From Paludibacteraceae bacterium (GTDB lineage Bacteria > Bacteroidota > Bacteroidia > Bacteroidales > Paludibacteraceae): a stretch of DNA of 30,593 nucleotides. A model generated the notes under the pieces. That model ran no database searches and had not been told where the DNA came from. It saw only the letters and a list, made by a program, of their open reading frames with translations. The stretch is from the NCBI GenBank assembly GCA_016302585.1, contig JAEDNI010000022.1, positions 1-30,593 on the forward strand, read 5' to 3'. Below are positions 14,421 to 24,500 of the stretch, one piece after another (position 1 is the stretch's first letter; each line of letters opens with the position of its first letter). The position numbers were made by a program, and so were the translations under genes.

Positions 14421-14690
14421 TTACTTACGAATACCAAGCTCTTTGATGATAGCACGATAGCGCTCGATGTCTTTCGCCTTCAGGTAATCCAACATGCGGC
14501 GACGTTTACCAACGAGTGCAGTCAGCGCGCGCTCTGTACCGAAGTCCTTGCGGTTTTCCTTGAGGTGCTCGGTAAGGTGGTTGATACGGAAGGTAAATAA
14601 AGCGATTTGGCTCTCAGCAGAACCGGTGTTTTTAGCGTCGTTGCCGTATTTAGCGAACAACTCAGCTTTCTTCTCAGAAGTTAAATACAT
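14421..14690 (-). CDS. rpsO: 30S ribosomal protein uS15
   Basis: The 89-residue protein has the S15 core TGSAESQIALFTFRINHLTEHLKENRKDFG read in parts, and GKRRRMLDYLKAKD. It binds 16S rRNA early in 30S assembly. Length is exactly typical. It is monocistronic, with its own promoter and terminator. The leader is about 90 nt, longer than for the neighbours, and can fold (see 14720-14755). Confidence 0.97.
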   Translation of the reverse strand: MYLTSEKKAELFAKYGNDAKNTGSAESQIALFTFRINHLTEHLKENRKDFGTERALTALVGKRRRMLDYLKAKDIERYRAIIKELGIRK

Positions 14691-14719
14691 TTCTGTTTCC
14701 TTTTTTAGTTAAACAATGT

Positions 14720-14755
14720 CGGCCAAAGCAGTATGCAAGCATGAAAACTTCGCCG
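14720..14755 (-). promoter_or_regulatory. Possible structured leader of rpsO
   Basis: On the minus strand CGGC-GAAG (14755-14748) can pair with CTTTGGCCG (14728-14720) with one bulge, enclosing an ATGC/GCAT hairpin. S15 represses its own mRNA through leader structures in several phyla; whether this one binds S15 is unknown. Confidence 0.35.
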
Positions 14756-14785
14756 GATTTAGTGCTCTTTCTTCGAAAAAGCGTG

Positions 14786-14817
14786 CAAAAGTACAACAAA
14801 TTTATGAATTGTGCAAA
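14786..14817 (-). promoter_or_regulatory. Promoter of rpsO
   Basis: On the minus strand TTTG (14817-14814) and TACTTTTG (14793-14786), 20 nt apart. Confidence 0.87.
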
Positions 14818-14875
14818 TAATTTTACATTTTTTTGTCATTTTGGCCGGTGTATTTGTCGAAATTATCAAAAAATA

Positions 14876-14907
14876 TTTGTATATATGAAAAAAAAGCAGT
14901 ACTTTTG
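14876..14907 (+). promoter_or_regulatory. Promoter of the DUF5606 gene
   Basis: TTTG at 14876-14879 and TACTTTTG at 14900-14907, 20 nt apart, about 23 nt before the start codon. Confidence 0.87.
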
Positions 14908-14930
14908 CAGCCGAATTTGCGATAAGAATT

Positions 14931-15359
14931 ATGGAAAGTATCAAAAATATCCTTGCTATCACCGGTAAGCCGGGTTTGTATAAGTTGGTTAGTCGCGGCA
15001 ACAACATGCTGATTGTAGAGAGTTTGGTAGACGGCAAGCGTATGCCGACCTATGCACGCGACAAGATCGTTGCGCTGAGCGATGTATCGATGTTCACGGA
15101 CGGAGATGATGTAACGCTAAGCGAAGTGCTGACTTCCGCCGGCAAGAAAGAAGGGTTGAAACCGGTAGCGATGGATGCGAAGAAAGCGGACAATAAGGAG
15201 TTACAGGCATGGTTTGACCAAGTGCTGCCGAATTGGGATCGCGACCGAGTTTATCCATCCGATATTCGCAAGCTCATCCAATGGTATAATATCCTCGTGA
15301 ATGCAGGCATCACGGACTTCCGCATCGAAGACGAAGCTGCAGAAGAGGAAAAAGCATAA
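14931..15359 (+). CDS. DUF5606 domain protein
   Basis: The 142-residue cytoplasmic protein starts MESIKNILAITGKPGLYKLVSRG, the conserved N-terminal block of DUF5606. Next come RMPTYARDKIVALSDVSMFT and VYPSDIRKLIQWYNILV, and the tail is acidic. The family is widespread in Bacteroidota and has no assigned function that I know of. It starts a run with the NIF3-like and zinc-ribbon proteins; the next gene begins directly after its stop codon. Confidence 0.88.
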   Translation: MESIKNILAITGKPGLYKLVSRGNNMLIVESLVDGKRMPTYARDKIVALSDVSMFTDGDDVTLSEVLTSAGKKEGLKPVAMDAKKADNKELQAWFDQVLPNWDRDRVYPSDIRKLIQWYNILVNAGITDFRIEDEAAEEEKA

Positions 15360-16133
15360 GTGCTCCTCAGGGAGATCATCAATAGCATAGAACTTGTAGC
15401 GCCACGGAGTGCCCAAGAAGAATGGGATAACTCGGGAATGCAGGTAGGTGACACAGGACGCGATATCCAGTCCGTTCTCTTGACCACAGACGTAACGTTG
15501 GATGTGGTCAATGAGGCTATTGAATGCGGATGTCAGCTTATTATCTCTCATCACCCCTTATTATTTCACGGATTGAAGCAGGTATGCGGTCAAACGCCGC
15601 AGGCCCGCATCGTAGAGATGGCTATCAAGCACGATATCGCCATTTATTCGGCGCATACGAGTCTGGACGTAGCGGCGGATGGTATCAATACGCGCTTGGC
15701 GAAGAAGATCGGATTGAAGAACAGCCGTCCGCTTATAGAGAACGGTTTGGGTGCGATAGGCGAATTGGAAGAGGAGATGAATTACACTGATTTCATCGGA
15801 AAAATTCGTGCTCTATTGGATTGCACATATGTGCGCTATACGCGACCGAAAAAAGAGCAAGTGAAGACGATTGCATTGTGCGGAGGCAGCGGAGCCGAGT
15901 TTATCGGGGAAGCTATTGCGCAGGGCGCGGATGTATATATTACGGCGGACTGCAAGTATCACGAGTTCCAAGACGCAGAAGGACGAATCGGGTTGATGGA
16001 TATTGACCATTGGATCAGCGAGCGTCATGCAAGAGAGATTTTCCTCGATTTCATCGGGAATCTTGGTTTAGACTGTAGGATTAGTAAAACAGATAAAACA
16101 CCTATATTATTATGGCAAGAACAAAAGAATTGA
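15360..16133 (+). CDS. NIF3-like dinuclear metal centre protein
   Basis: The 257-residue protein starts with GTG right after the DUF5606 stop. It has ISHHPLLF with His64-His65, YSAHTSLD with His99 and Asp103, and DHWISERHAREIF near the C-terminus, which supply the two-metal site of the NIF3/YbgI family. The biochemical role is unsettled; the name GTP cyclohydrolase I type 2 is often attached without proof. Many Bacteroidota versions are about 365 residues with an extra middle domain; this is the short form. Its end overlaps the next gene by 22 nt. Confidence 0.9.
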   Translation: MLLREIINSIELVAPRSAQEEWDNSGMQVGDTGRDIQSVLLTTDVTLDVVNEAIECGCQLIISHHPLLFHGLKQVCGQTPQARIVEMAIKHDIAIYSAHTSLDVAADGINTRLAKKIGLKNSRPLIENGLGAIGELEEEMNYTDFIGKIRALLDCTYVRYTRPKKEQVKTIALCGGSGAEFIGEAIAQGADVYITADCKYHEFQDAEGRIGLMDIDHWISERHAREIFLDFIGNLGLDCRISKTDKTPILLWQEQKN

Positions 16134-16846
16134 CCGTAGAGGACAAGTTGAAATACCTCTACGAGCTGCAGCAAGTTGACACGAAGATCGATAACTTGCG
16201 CACTCTGGCCGGCGAGTTACCGCAGGAAGTAAAAGACATGGCCGATGAGGTGGAGGGTTTGAAGACCCGTTTGACCAACATCGAGAATGAGATTAAGGAA
16301 TGCGAGACGCAGATCTCGGACCATCGTGTACGTACGGAGAATGCGAACGCATCTATCTCGCGTTACAAAGAGCAGCAGAACACGGTTCGCAACAACCGCG
16401 AGTTCGACAACCTGAACAAAGAGATCGAGTATCAGGAATTGGAGATCGAGGCTTCGCAGCGTAAGATCAAACACTACTCGGCAGAGTTAGAGGCTCGTTT
16501 GGCAGACAAAGCCAAGACGACCAAGGACATCGAGGAGCGTACGGTTGATCTGAACCAGAAGCGTTCGGAGTTGGATCAGATTCTCTCGGAGACAAAAGCA
16601 GAGACGGAGGCATTGGTTCTTCGTGCAGGCGAACTGGAGAAGAAGATCGACGAGCGTCTGTTGACCGGTTTCAAACGTATTCGTAAGAATGCACGTAACG
16701 GTCTGGCTGTAGTAAAGATCGAGCGCGACTCCTGTGGCGGTTGTCACGCGAAGATTCCTGCACAGCAGCAATTGGATATCCGTACTCGCAAGAAGATTAT
16801 TGTTTGTGAGTTCTGCGGTAGAATATTAGTAGACCAAGACATGTAA
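16112..16846 (+). CDS. Zinc-ribbon coiled-coil protein (CT398-like)
   Basis: The 244-residue protein has a long coiled-coil hairpin (about residues 10-190, rich in Glu/Lys with leucine spacing). A C-terminal zinc ribbon follows with two Cys pairs, CGGC and CEFC, about 20 residues apart. Such proteins occur next to NIF3-like genes in many bacteria, and the same order here supports the assignment. The function is unknown; a nucleic-acid or complex-scaffold role is suggested by the fold. The second Cys pair is encoded in a 50-bp overlap with the convergent CPBP gene. Confidence 0.9.
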   Translation: MARTKELTVEDKLKYLYELQQVDTKIDNLRTLAGELPQEVKDMADEVEGLKTRLTNIENEIKECETQISDHRVRTENANASISRYKEQQNTVRNNREFDNLNKEIEYQELEIEASQRKIKHYSAELEARLADKAKTTKDIEERTVDLNQKRSELDQILSETKAETEALVLRAGELEKKIDERLLTGFKRIRKNARNGLAVVKIERDSCGGCHAKIPAQQQLDIRTRKKIIVCEFCGRILVDQDM

Positions 16847-17636
16847 TAACGAGGCTGATGAAGCCTAGCCACCAAGTATCGCCTGCTCCTATGGAGTCGG
16901 CGATATTTTTGTTATCTACCGTATGTTCGTCAAAGAGGTAAAAGGCCAGAACCGCCAAGCCATTGTTGGTAAAATGCATGAGGACGGGTATCCAGAGGCT
17001 ACCGGTCCAGACAAACATATAACCCAACAAAGCGCCAATGAGCATACGAGGGATAAAACCATAGAACTGCATATGGATCGCCGAAAAGATGATGGCTGTC
17101 ACCCAAATAGCGATGTGCTTATTGCCCAGGATCTGCTGCAAGGTACCGCGGAAGGAGAGTTCTTCCGCTATAGCCGGTAGAAGCGCCATTAGGGCGATAT
17201 TGATGAGCAATACACCGAAGTTATCGGCCTGGAGAAAACGCTCCGTTAAAGCCGCAGCGGCTTCCTCTTGTTGCTTCAAAAATTGCTCGATGGAATCGAG
17301 ACTTTCCGGCAGCCGAACACGTCCGTTGAGGTCGGCGATGAGGTTGATAGCAGGCAAGGCCGCAACCATGATAAGGATACCCGCCATGTAATACCACCAA
17401 GGTACTGTTCGGTCCATTTTGAGCCAAGCCCAAGGACGTCTATTCGGATCCCAGATCAGGGCACAAAGGACAGGCGGGAGGAGGAATGTACCCGCAGTTT
17501 GCAGAAACTGCAACCACTTCAAAGAGGCGGTAGATTGGTCGGCATGGAAAAGGATTCTCCATAGCAATAATGCTACGATTGTTAAGGCCATCATGATACC
17601 CAGCCACGTCGCAATTCGGATGAATTTTTCTTTCAT
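16797..17636 (-). CDS. CPBP-family intramembrane metalloprotease
   Basis: The product (about 279 residues from the chosen start) is a multi-pass membrane protein with the CPBP motifs EELSFRG, then FSAIHMQFYG, then LWIPVLMHFTNNG, in the right order. The Glu-Glu and His residues bind zinc. Family members cleave prenylated or small membrane substrates, or serve in peptide immunity. The ATG at 17636 (MKEKFIR) is preferred: ATG 17675 lies upstream of the -7 box and ATG 17648 sits at the expected transcription start. No partner gene is obvious. Confidence 0.87.
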   Translation of the reverse strand: MKEKFIRIATWLGIMMALTIVALLLWRILFHADQSTASLKWLQFLQTAGTFLLPPVLCALIWDPNRRPWAWLKMDRTVPWWYYMAGILIMVAALPAINLIADLNGRVRLPESLDSIEQFLKQQEEAAAALTERFLQADNFGVLLINIALMALLPAIAEELSFRGTLQQILGNKHIAIWVTAIIFSAIHMQFYGFIPRMLIGALLGYMFVWTGSLWIPVLMHFTNNGLAVLAFYLFDEHTVDNKNIADSIGAGDTWWLGFISLVITCLGLLIFYRRTHKQ

Positions 17637-17652
17637 TTTATTTTTCATGCGG

Positions 17653-17683
17653 CAAAGGTACGAAAAAATTTGCACATATCAAA
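17653..17683 (-). promoter_or_regulatory. Promoter of the CPBP gene
   Basis: On the minus strand TTTG (17683-17680) and TACCTTTG (17660-17653), 19 nt apart. It overlaps the ileS promoter on the other strand. Confidence 0.8.
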
Positions 17684-17700
17684 ATTTTTTTGTAATTTTG
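17669..17700 (+). promoter_or_regulatory. Promoter of ileS
   Basis: TTTG at 17669-17672 and TAATTTTG at 17693-17700, 20 nt apart, about 42 nt before the start codon. Confidence 0.85.
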
Positions 17701-17742
17701 CGCCGTTTTTAGTTAAACTAAAGAATTTATTTTTCACACTAT

Positions 17743-20700
17743 ATGAAACATTTTAACGAATACAAGCGATTAGATTTGGCTGCGTTGAGCCGGGAGGTGT
17801 TAGCGCAGTGGGAGAAAGAAGGGTTGTTTGAGAAGAGTATTTCCACACGCGAGGGTCATACTCCGTTTTTATTCTTCGAGGGTCCTCCTTCGGCGAACGG
17901 AAAGCCGGGAATTCACCATGTGATGGCTCGTACGATCAAGGATACGTTCTGTCGATTCAAGACGATGCAGGGTTATCAGGTTCGTCGCAAGGCGGGCTGG
18001 GACACGCATGGTCTGCCGGTTGAGTTAGGCGTAGAGAAGATGTTGGGTATCACAAAGGAAGATATCGGTAAGAAGATCAGTGTAGATGAGTATAATGCGG
18101 CTTGCCGTCGCGAGGTGATGAAATACACCAAGGAATGGACGGAGTTAACCAAGCAGATGGGTTATTGGGTTGATCTGGACGATCCGTATATCACGTACGA
18201 CAACAAATATATCGAGACGCTATGGTACCTGCTGAAAGAGCTGTATAAGAAGGGCTATTTGTATAAGGGATATACGATTCAGCCGTATTCACCGGCCGCA
18301 GGAACGGGATTGAGTAGCCATGAGTTGAATCAACCGGGTTGTTATCGCGATGTAAAAGACCTGACCTGTACGGCCAAGTTCCACTTGAAAGACGGTCGTT
18401 ATATCATTGCCTGGACGACCACGCCATGGACTTTGCCAAGTAATACGGCACTCTGCGTAGGTCCGAAGATCGACTATGTCGAGATCAAGTTAGAGAGCGG
18501 CGAACATATCCTTCTCGCAGAGGCGCGTCTGGGTGCATATTTCGAGAACGCCGAGATTGTAGCCCGTTATAAGGGTGCGGATCTTGTAGGACTGGAGTAT
18601 GATCCGTTGTTCCCGTGGGTTAATCCGGGCGAAGGAGCATTCCGTGTGATCCCGGGCGACTACGTAACGACGGAAGACGGTACAGGTATCGTACACATCG
18701 CGCCTACGTTCGGTGCAGACGACAAGAAAGTGGGCGATGCGGCAGGTGTTCCGGGTTTGTATATGCAGACAAAGAACTACGGTCCCCGTCCGATGGTCGA
18801 TTTCACCGGTAAATATTGGAAGATTGAAGACCTGGATGAAGGATGGGTAGCTGCTAATGTCAATACCGAACTCTATGGGAAATATGCAGGTCGTTTTGTA
18901 AAAAACGCATATGATCCGAACCTGACAGAGAAAGACGAGACACTGGATCTGCATCTTTGTATGGAGATGAAAGCGGACGGTCGTTTGTTACGCACGGAGA
19001 AGCATGTACACAGTTATCCGCACTGTTGGCGTACCGACAAACCGGTTATCTATTATCCGTTAGACAGTTGGTTCATTCAATCGACCAAGGCGCGTGACAA
19101 GATGATTGCACTGAATCAGACGATCAACTGGCAGCCTGAGAGTACCGGTACGGGTCGTTTCGGTCAATGGTTGAACAACCTGAATGACTGGAACTTGAGT
19201 CGCAGTCGTTATTGGGGAACTCCGCTTCCTATTTGGAGAACGGAGGACGGAAAAGAGGAGATTTGCATCGGTAGCATCGCAGAATTATTCGATGAAATCG
19301 AGAAATCCGTGAAGGCAGGCTTCATGCAAGCCAACCCTTGGCCGAAGCATAAAGTGGGTGATTACAGCAAAGCGAATTACGATCCGAGTATCATTGATTT
19401 GCATCGTCCGTACGTAGACAGCATCATTTTGGTATCGCCGAGCGGTAAGCCGATGAAGCGCGAGTTAGACCTGATTGATGTATGGTTTGATTCGGGTGCT
19501 ATGCCTTACGCACAAAACCACTATCCGTTTGAGAACGCGGATGCTCCGCGTACTGCAGACTTCATCTCGGAGGGGGTGGACCAGACTCGCGGATGGTTCT
19601 TCACGCTGCATGCTATTCACACGATGATCGAAGGTACGGTAGCGTATAAGAATGTTATCTCGAATGGTCTGGTACTGGATAAGAACGGCAATAAGATGAG
19701 TAAACGTCTGGGGAATGCCGTGGATCCCTTCGGTGCGCTGGACACTTATGGAGCGGATGCAGTACGATGGTACATGCTGACCAATTCGAGTCCTTGGGAG
19801 AACCTGAAGTTCGATCCGGAAGGAGTGGATGAAGTGCGCCGTAAGTTCTTCGGAACGCTGTACAACACGTACGGATTCTTTGCCCTCTACGCCAATGTGG
19901 ACGGCTGGACCGGTTCAGAACCGGAGCAAGCCAGCCATGCGGCGTACTCGGAGATAGACCGTTGGATTTTAAGTAAACTCAACTCCTTAATCAAGGAGGT
20001 GACCGAGGCATATGAGGCTTATGAACCGACGAAAGCCGGTCGTGCGATTAGCGATTTCGTGCAGGACGACCTCTCCAATTGGTACGTGCGCCTGAACCGC
20101 AAACGTTTCTGGGGCGGAGAGATGAATGCGGACAAACAGGCCGCTTATGAGACGCTCTATACGTGTCTGAAGACCGTAGCGCAATTGATTGCACCGAATG
20201 CGCCCTTCTATGCGGATCGTTTATACCGCGATTTAGTCGGTGAAACCGTCCATTTAAGTGAGTGGCCGAAGGCCAATGAGGCGCTTATTGACACGCGTCT
20301 GGAACGTCAGATGTACCTGGCTCAACAAGCCACGAGTATGATTCTGAGTCTGCGTAAACGCGCGGAGAAGAATGTTCGTCAACCGCTGCAGAAGGCTGTT
20401 ATTCCGACACCGGATGCAGAGACTACAGAGGCCCTGCTGCATGTAGCCGATTTGATCAAGAGCGAGGTGAACGTAAAGGAACTGGTTGTTGTTCCGGCCG
20501 AGCAGAGCGAGATCAAGTTGGTCAAGAAGATCAAACCGCAGTTCAAAGTGCTGGGTAAGAAAGTGGGCGCGAACATGAAGGCCGTGGCTGCGGAGATTGC
20601 ATCGATGCCCCAAGACCAGATTGCACAGATGGAGCAAGAGGGTTGCTATCCATTGACCACGGTGGACTATCAATTAATTCCGGAAGATGTAGAGATCATC

Positions 20701-21036
20701 ACGGAAGATATGCCGGGTTGGTTGGTAAGCAACAATGGAATTCTGACCATCGCGCTGGATATCGAGTTGACGGACGAACTGATTGAAGAAGGTCTGGCTC
20801 GTGAGTTGATTAACCGCATCCAGAACCTGCGTAAATCGAGTGGTTTGGAGATCACCGACCGTATCTCGATTGTATTGGAAGACCGCGAAGAGATTCATAA
20901 TGCGGTACTGCATTGCTCGGATTATATTGCCAGTCAGGTGTTGGCTACTTCTATCCAATTGCAAGCGCAAGCAGAAGGGGACCAGCACTTGGAGATGGAC
21001 GGATACAACGTAGGTATTTCTATTCAAAAAGCATAA
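17743..21036 (+). CDS. ileS: Isoleucyl-tRNA synthetase
   Basis: The 1097-residue class Ia enzyme has the HIGH-type motif HHVM at 58-61, WDTHGLPVE after it, the editing domain with the TTPWTLPSNTAL block, and KMSKR at about 651-655. A long C-terminal anticodon-binding and junction region with a zinc-free appearance follows. It charges tRNA-Ile and edits valine. Length and motifs fit the longer, eukaryote-like IleRS type common in Bacteroidota, which is often less sensitive to mupirocin; that property is inference. It heads a tight plus-strand run: the lipoprotein gene begins 5 nt after its stop. Confidence 0.97.
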   Translation: MKHFNEYKRLDLAALSREVLAQWEKEGLFEKSISTREGHTPFLFFEGPPSANGKPGIHHVMARTIKDTFCRFKTMQGYQVRRKAGWDTHGLPVELGVEKMLGITKEDIGKKISVDEYNAACRREVMKYTKEWTELTKQMGYWVDLDDPYITYDNKYIETLWYLLKELYKKGYLYKGYTIQPYSPAAGTGLSSHELNQPGCYRDVKDLTCTAKFHLKDGRYIIAWTTTPWTLPSNTALCVGPKIDYVEIKLESGEHILLAEARLGAYFENAEIVARYKGADLVGLEYDPLFPWVNPGEGAFRVIPGDYVTTEDGTGIVHIAPTFGADDKKVGDAAGVPGLYMQTKNYGPRPMVDFTGKYWKIEDLDEGWVAANVNTELYGKYAGRFVKNAYDPNLTEKDETLDLHLCMEMKADGRLLRTEKHVHSYPHCWRTDKPVIYYPLDSWFIQSTKARDKMIALNQTINWQPESTGTGRFGQWLNNLNDWNLSRSRYWGTPLPIWRTEDGKEEICIGSIAELFDEIEKSVKAGFMQANPWPKHKVGDYSKANYDPSIIDLHRPYVDSIILVSPSGKPMKRELDLIDVWFDSGAMPYAQNHYPFENADAPRTADFISEGVDQTRGWFFTLHAIHTMIEGTVAYKNVISNGLVLDKNGNKMSKRLGNAVDPFGALDTYGADAVRWYMLTNSSPWENLKFDPEGVDEVRRKFFGTLYNTYGFFALYANVDGWTGSEPEQASHAAYSEIDRWILSKLNSLIKEVTEAYEAYEPTKAGRAISDFVQDDLSNWYVRLNRKRFWGGEMNADKQAAYETLYTCLKTVAQLIAPNAPFYADRLYRDLVGETVHLSEWPKANEALIDTRLERQMYLAQQATSMILSLRKRAEKNVRQPLQKAVIPTPDAETTEALLHVADLIKSEVNVKELVVVPAEQSEIKLVKKIKPQFKVLGKKVGANMKAVAAEIASMPQDQIAQMEQEGCYPLTTVDYQLIPEDVEIITEDMPGWLVSNNGILTIALDIELTDELIEEGLARELINRIQNLRKSSGLEITDRISIVLEDREEIHNAVLHCSDYIASQVLATSIQLQAQAEGDQHLEMDGYNVGISIQKA

Positions 21037-21041
21037 ACACA

Positions 21042-21506
21042 ATGAAAAAGTTGTTTTACTGGACGCTTTTCGTCTTTGTAAGTATTGCGTTTAACAGCTG
21101 TTCGCTATTTGGCGAAGGAGGCAAATCGAATGACCCGAATTTCCAAATCAGCGACCTGCAGGGTCTTTGGGAAGAGAACCACACGCAGCATTATGTGCGC
21201 TTCACGGCGGACCGCGCGGAGGAGTATCCGTATTTCTACGGTCGCGAATGGGATGAAGGAGAGGATGTAACGGAGCAGGATCTCTTGGATACCTGGAACC
21301 AGTCAGGTATTCGCGGCAACGGATGGTTTCAATACAAATTTGAGACCAACGGTAATCTGACGGAGATTCATTTCATGGATAATGGCGGAGCTGAAATACC
21401 GAAAGTGTACGTCGTATCGGTTTTGACGGACACGAAATTGGAATATTACGAGAAAGACTATACGTCGAACAAGTTCTACTTCTCCAAAGTCGTAGAAAGT
21501 AAATGA
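21042..21506 (+). CDS. Small putative lipoprotein
   Basis: The 154-residue protein begins MKKLFYWTLFVFVSIAFNSC, a signal peptide with Cys20 as the likely lipidated residue. The rest is hydrophilic with many aromatic residues (ISDLQGLWEENHTQHYVRFT), reminiscent of small beta-rich lipocalin-like domains in Bacteroidota, but I cannot name a family. The start at 21042 is chosen because the longer frame upstream lies inside ileS and lacks a signal peptide. The last 4 nt overlap the AsmA-like gene, so the two are probably translated together. Confidence 0.75.
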   Translation: MKKLFYWTLFVFVSIAFNSCSLFGEGGKSNDPNFQISDLQGLWEENHTQHYVRFTADRAEEYPYFYGREWDEGEDVTEQDLLDTWNQSGIRGNGWFQYKFETNGNLTEIHFMDNGGAEIPKVYVVSVLTDTKLEYYEKDYTSNKFYFSKVVESK

Positions 21507-24500
21507 AACGAGTTCTCATCATAACGGGTTGGTGTCTTTTAGGACTATTTGGAGCGATTATAATCGCTTTATCTATCGCGTGCTATCTCATTTTCACTCC
21601 TGCGCGTTTGACTGCTATTGCGCATCAGGTAGCGGATCAATATGTGACCTGCGAGTACGAGTTAGACGAAGTGGAGTTGACCTATTTCTCCACTTTCCCG
21701 TATTTCGGTGTATCGGTAAAGGACGCGTGCCTTATCAACCCGATGGAAGGGGCGCAGTCCGATACGCTGGTAGTTGTTCCGGAACTGTTGGTATCGCTCA
21801 AACTGATAGATGCCATTCATGGCAATATCTGCATTAAGCGCTTCCATCTGCGCGATGCGACCGCGAATATTTATATTGCGGCGGACGGAACGACCAACTT
21901 CGATGTATTTAAGTCGGAGGACGACGACGAAGAAGAAGAGGAGGACGAAGGCGGGTGGCAGCTCAAATCGGTACGATGGGAAGAAGATTTGAAGGTAAGT
22001 GCACGCCATCTCTCTTTCGTGGACGAGAAAGATACGATTGCTGCTTCGTTGGATGAAGCATCGATTATTTTGGCGAGTCAGAATCGGGATGATTTAGATG
22101 GGGCGCGATTGGATTTGAGTGCGCAACATGTATGCGCGGCCTTGAAAGGCGAGGAATACGCGCAGGACTTGGAGTTAAGACTTCACCTGCCGGTTTATTA
22201 TAAGAATCTTGAGCATGTCTATATCGACAAAGCCAAGCTGCAAGTGAATGATTTCGGTCTTCTGCTGGATGGAGAAGCAGGTACTCCGGATTTGAGCAGC
22301 GGCGTGTACACCTGTGATGCGACGGTTTCAACCGACGGAGCATGGCAGATACAAGAGATCCTGGCGTTGGTGCCGGAGCGTTTTAAAGCATCGTTGAAGG
22401 ATATCAAAGTGGACGGTTTGATGGCATTGGAGGCAAACGTCAAGGGAACGTATGCAGACTCTATTATGCCGGTTTTAACGGCGCATTTGGATATCAAAGA
22501 GGGCAAAGGAGCTTACAAACCGCTGCCCTACACGGTGCGCGACTTGCAATTGGATGCCGATGCCCGTTTGGATTTGAACAAACAACAGCCTTCGACGGTA
22601 ACGATCAACAAACTATCGGCGAAGACAAAAGAGAGTCGTATTGCTGCGAAAGGCAAGGTAGAGGACTTGCTGGAAGACATGTTGCTAGATCTGCATTTAG
22701 ATATCGATGCCAACCTACCCGATTTCGCTTATTTCATGCCGAAAGAGATGGATTTGAAGGGTCAAACGAAAGGTAAAGCGAATGCCAAGATACGGCTGTC
22801 CGATTTGAGCGAGATGCGATTAGAGAAAGGAACGATCGATGCAGATTTGACACTGACGGATATTGCATACACGATGGACAGTATGGAGGCTACCCTGCCC
22901 TATACGAAAGCAAAGGTATTTATCCCCAATAAGAATCCGAGCAGGAAATCGGTCAATTGGGCATGCGTGGATTTAGACACGAAGCAGGTTGATTTCTCGA
23001 TGGATACGACGATAAATGCTGCTTTAGGTGCCTCGCTGATTCGTATTGAAGCGGCGAATGTGCTGAATAATGAGCAAGACTATTTTGCCTCTATTCATAC
23101 GGCTTCTTTGGACGGTAGATTCGAAGATATCCATGCGGATTTGACGAATGCGGAGTTGGAAGCCTATCTCGCAGGCGGCAAAAAAATGAGTGCAAAGATC
23201 CAAACCGATGCGCTGCAAGCCGAGATGGGTGAGGAGTTGATGGCCAAGACGGAGGCATTGCGTATCGAAGCCGCAGCTCGTTACAAAGCCGGGGAAGAGA
23301 ACATCCTCCTCCAATGGAATCCGAGACTGACGATTCATCTGAAGAACGGAGAGGTTCGTATGCCGGAACGTTTGCCGGAGCCGATTTATATCCCGTCTAT
23401 TGAGTTCGCGTACTCGAACAAAGCGATGAACATTGCCAATTCGCGCATTGAGTTGGGTAATTCGGATTTGAATATCAAGGGTAATGTACGTCATATCGGC
23501 GGATGGTTCAGGCACAAGAAGATTTTGGAAGGAGAGTTAGACATTGTCTCCGACCACTGCGATGCGAACCAACTCATGGCATGGTTCAGTGCCGATGAAG
23601 AGACAAGTCAAGAGTCGGGAGCCGAGAGCCAAGAGTCAAAAGCCGAGAGTCAAGAGGAGCTGACGAGCACTCCGGAACAAAATACGCCGGATTCAACGAA
23701 AGAAATGGAACCGTTTATGGTACCGTTGGATGTGGATTTGGCCCTAAATACGAACCTGAAGGAAGTGGAGATATTCAATCAATTAGCAAAGGACCTGAAG
23801 GGTGGTATCTTCATGCAAGAAGGTAATCTGATACTGGATGAGGTTGGTTTTGTATGCCGGGCAGCCAAACTGCAGTTAACCGCCATGTATCGTTCGCCGC
23901 GTCGCAACCACCTGTATTTAGGTATGGACTATCATATGGTCGACGTTGATATCGATGAATTGCTGACCATGATACCAAATTTGGAAGAGATGGTACCGAT
24001 GTTAAGCAGTTTCAAAGGAGCGGCAGAGTTCCACTTGGCGGCAGAGACGTATCTGAACAGCCAATATCAACCGAAGATGAGTACCTTACGCGGTGCGGCT
24101 TCGTTGACCGGTAAAGACTTGGTGGTGTTAGACGGAGAGACGTTTGATAAGATCAGTAAGTTACTGCTGTTTAGCAAGAAGACCGAGAACAAGATTGATT
24201 CGATCAATGCGGAGTTAACGATCTATAAGAATCAGATAGATGTCTATCCGCTCTGCGTTCAGATGGACAATTATATGGTAGCTTTAGGCGGCAGGCATAA
24301 CACGAATATGACCTTCGACTACGATATCAACGTACTGAGTCCTATTTATCTGGGTGTTAAAGTAAGCGGTTCGATGGATGATCTTCAGATCAAGTTAGCG
24401 AAATGCAAGTTCGCGCAGGACTTCAAGCCGCATTGGTATCAGAAGGTAGACAACCAGTCCCGAGAACTGAGAGAACGCATCAAACAATCGATGGAGAAAA

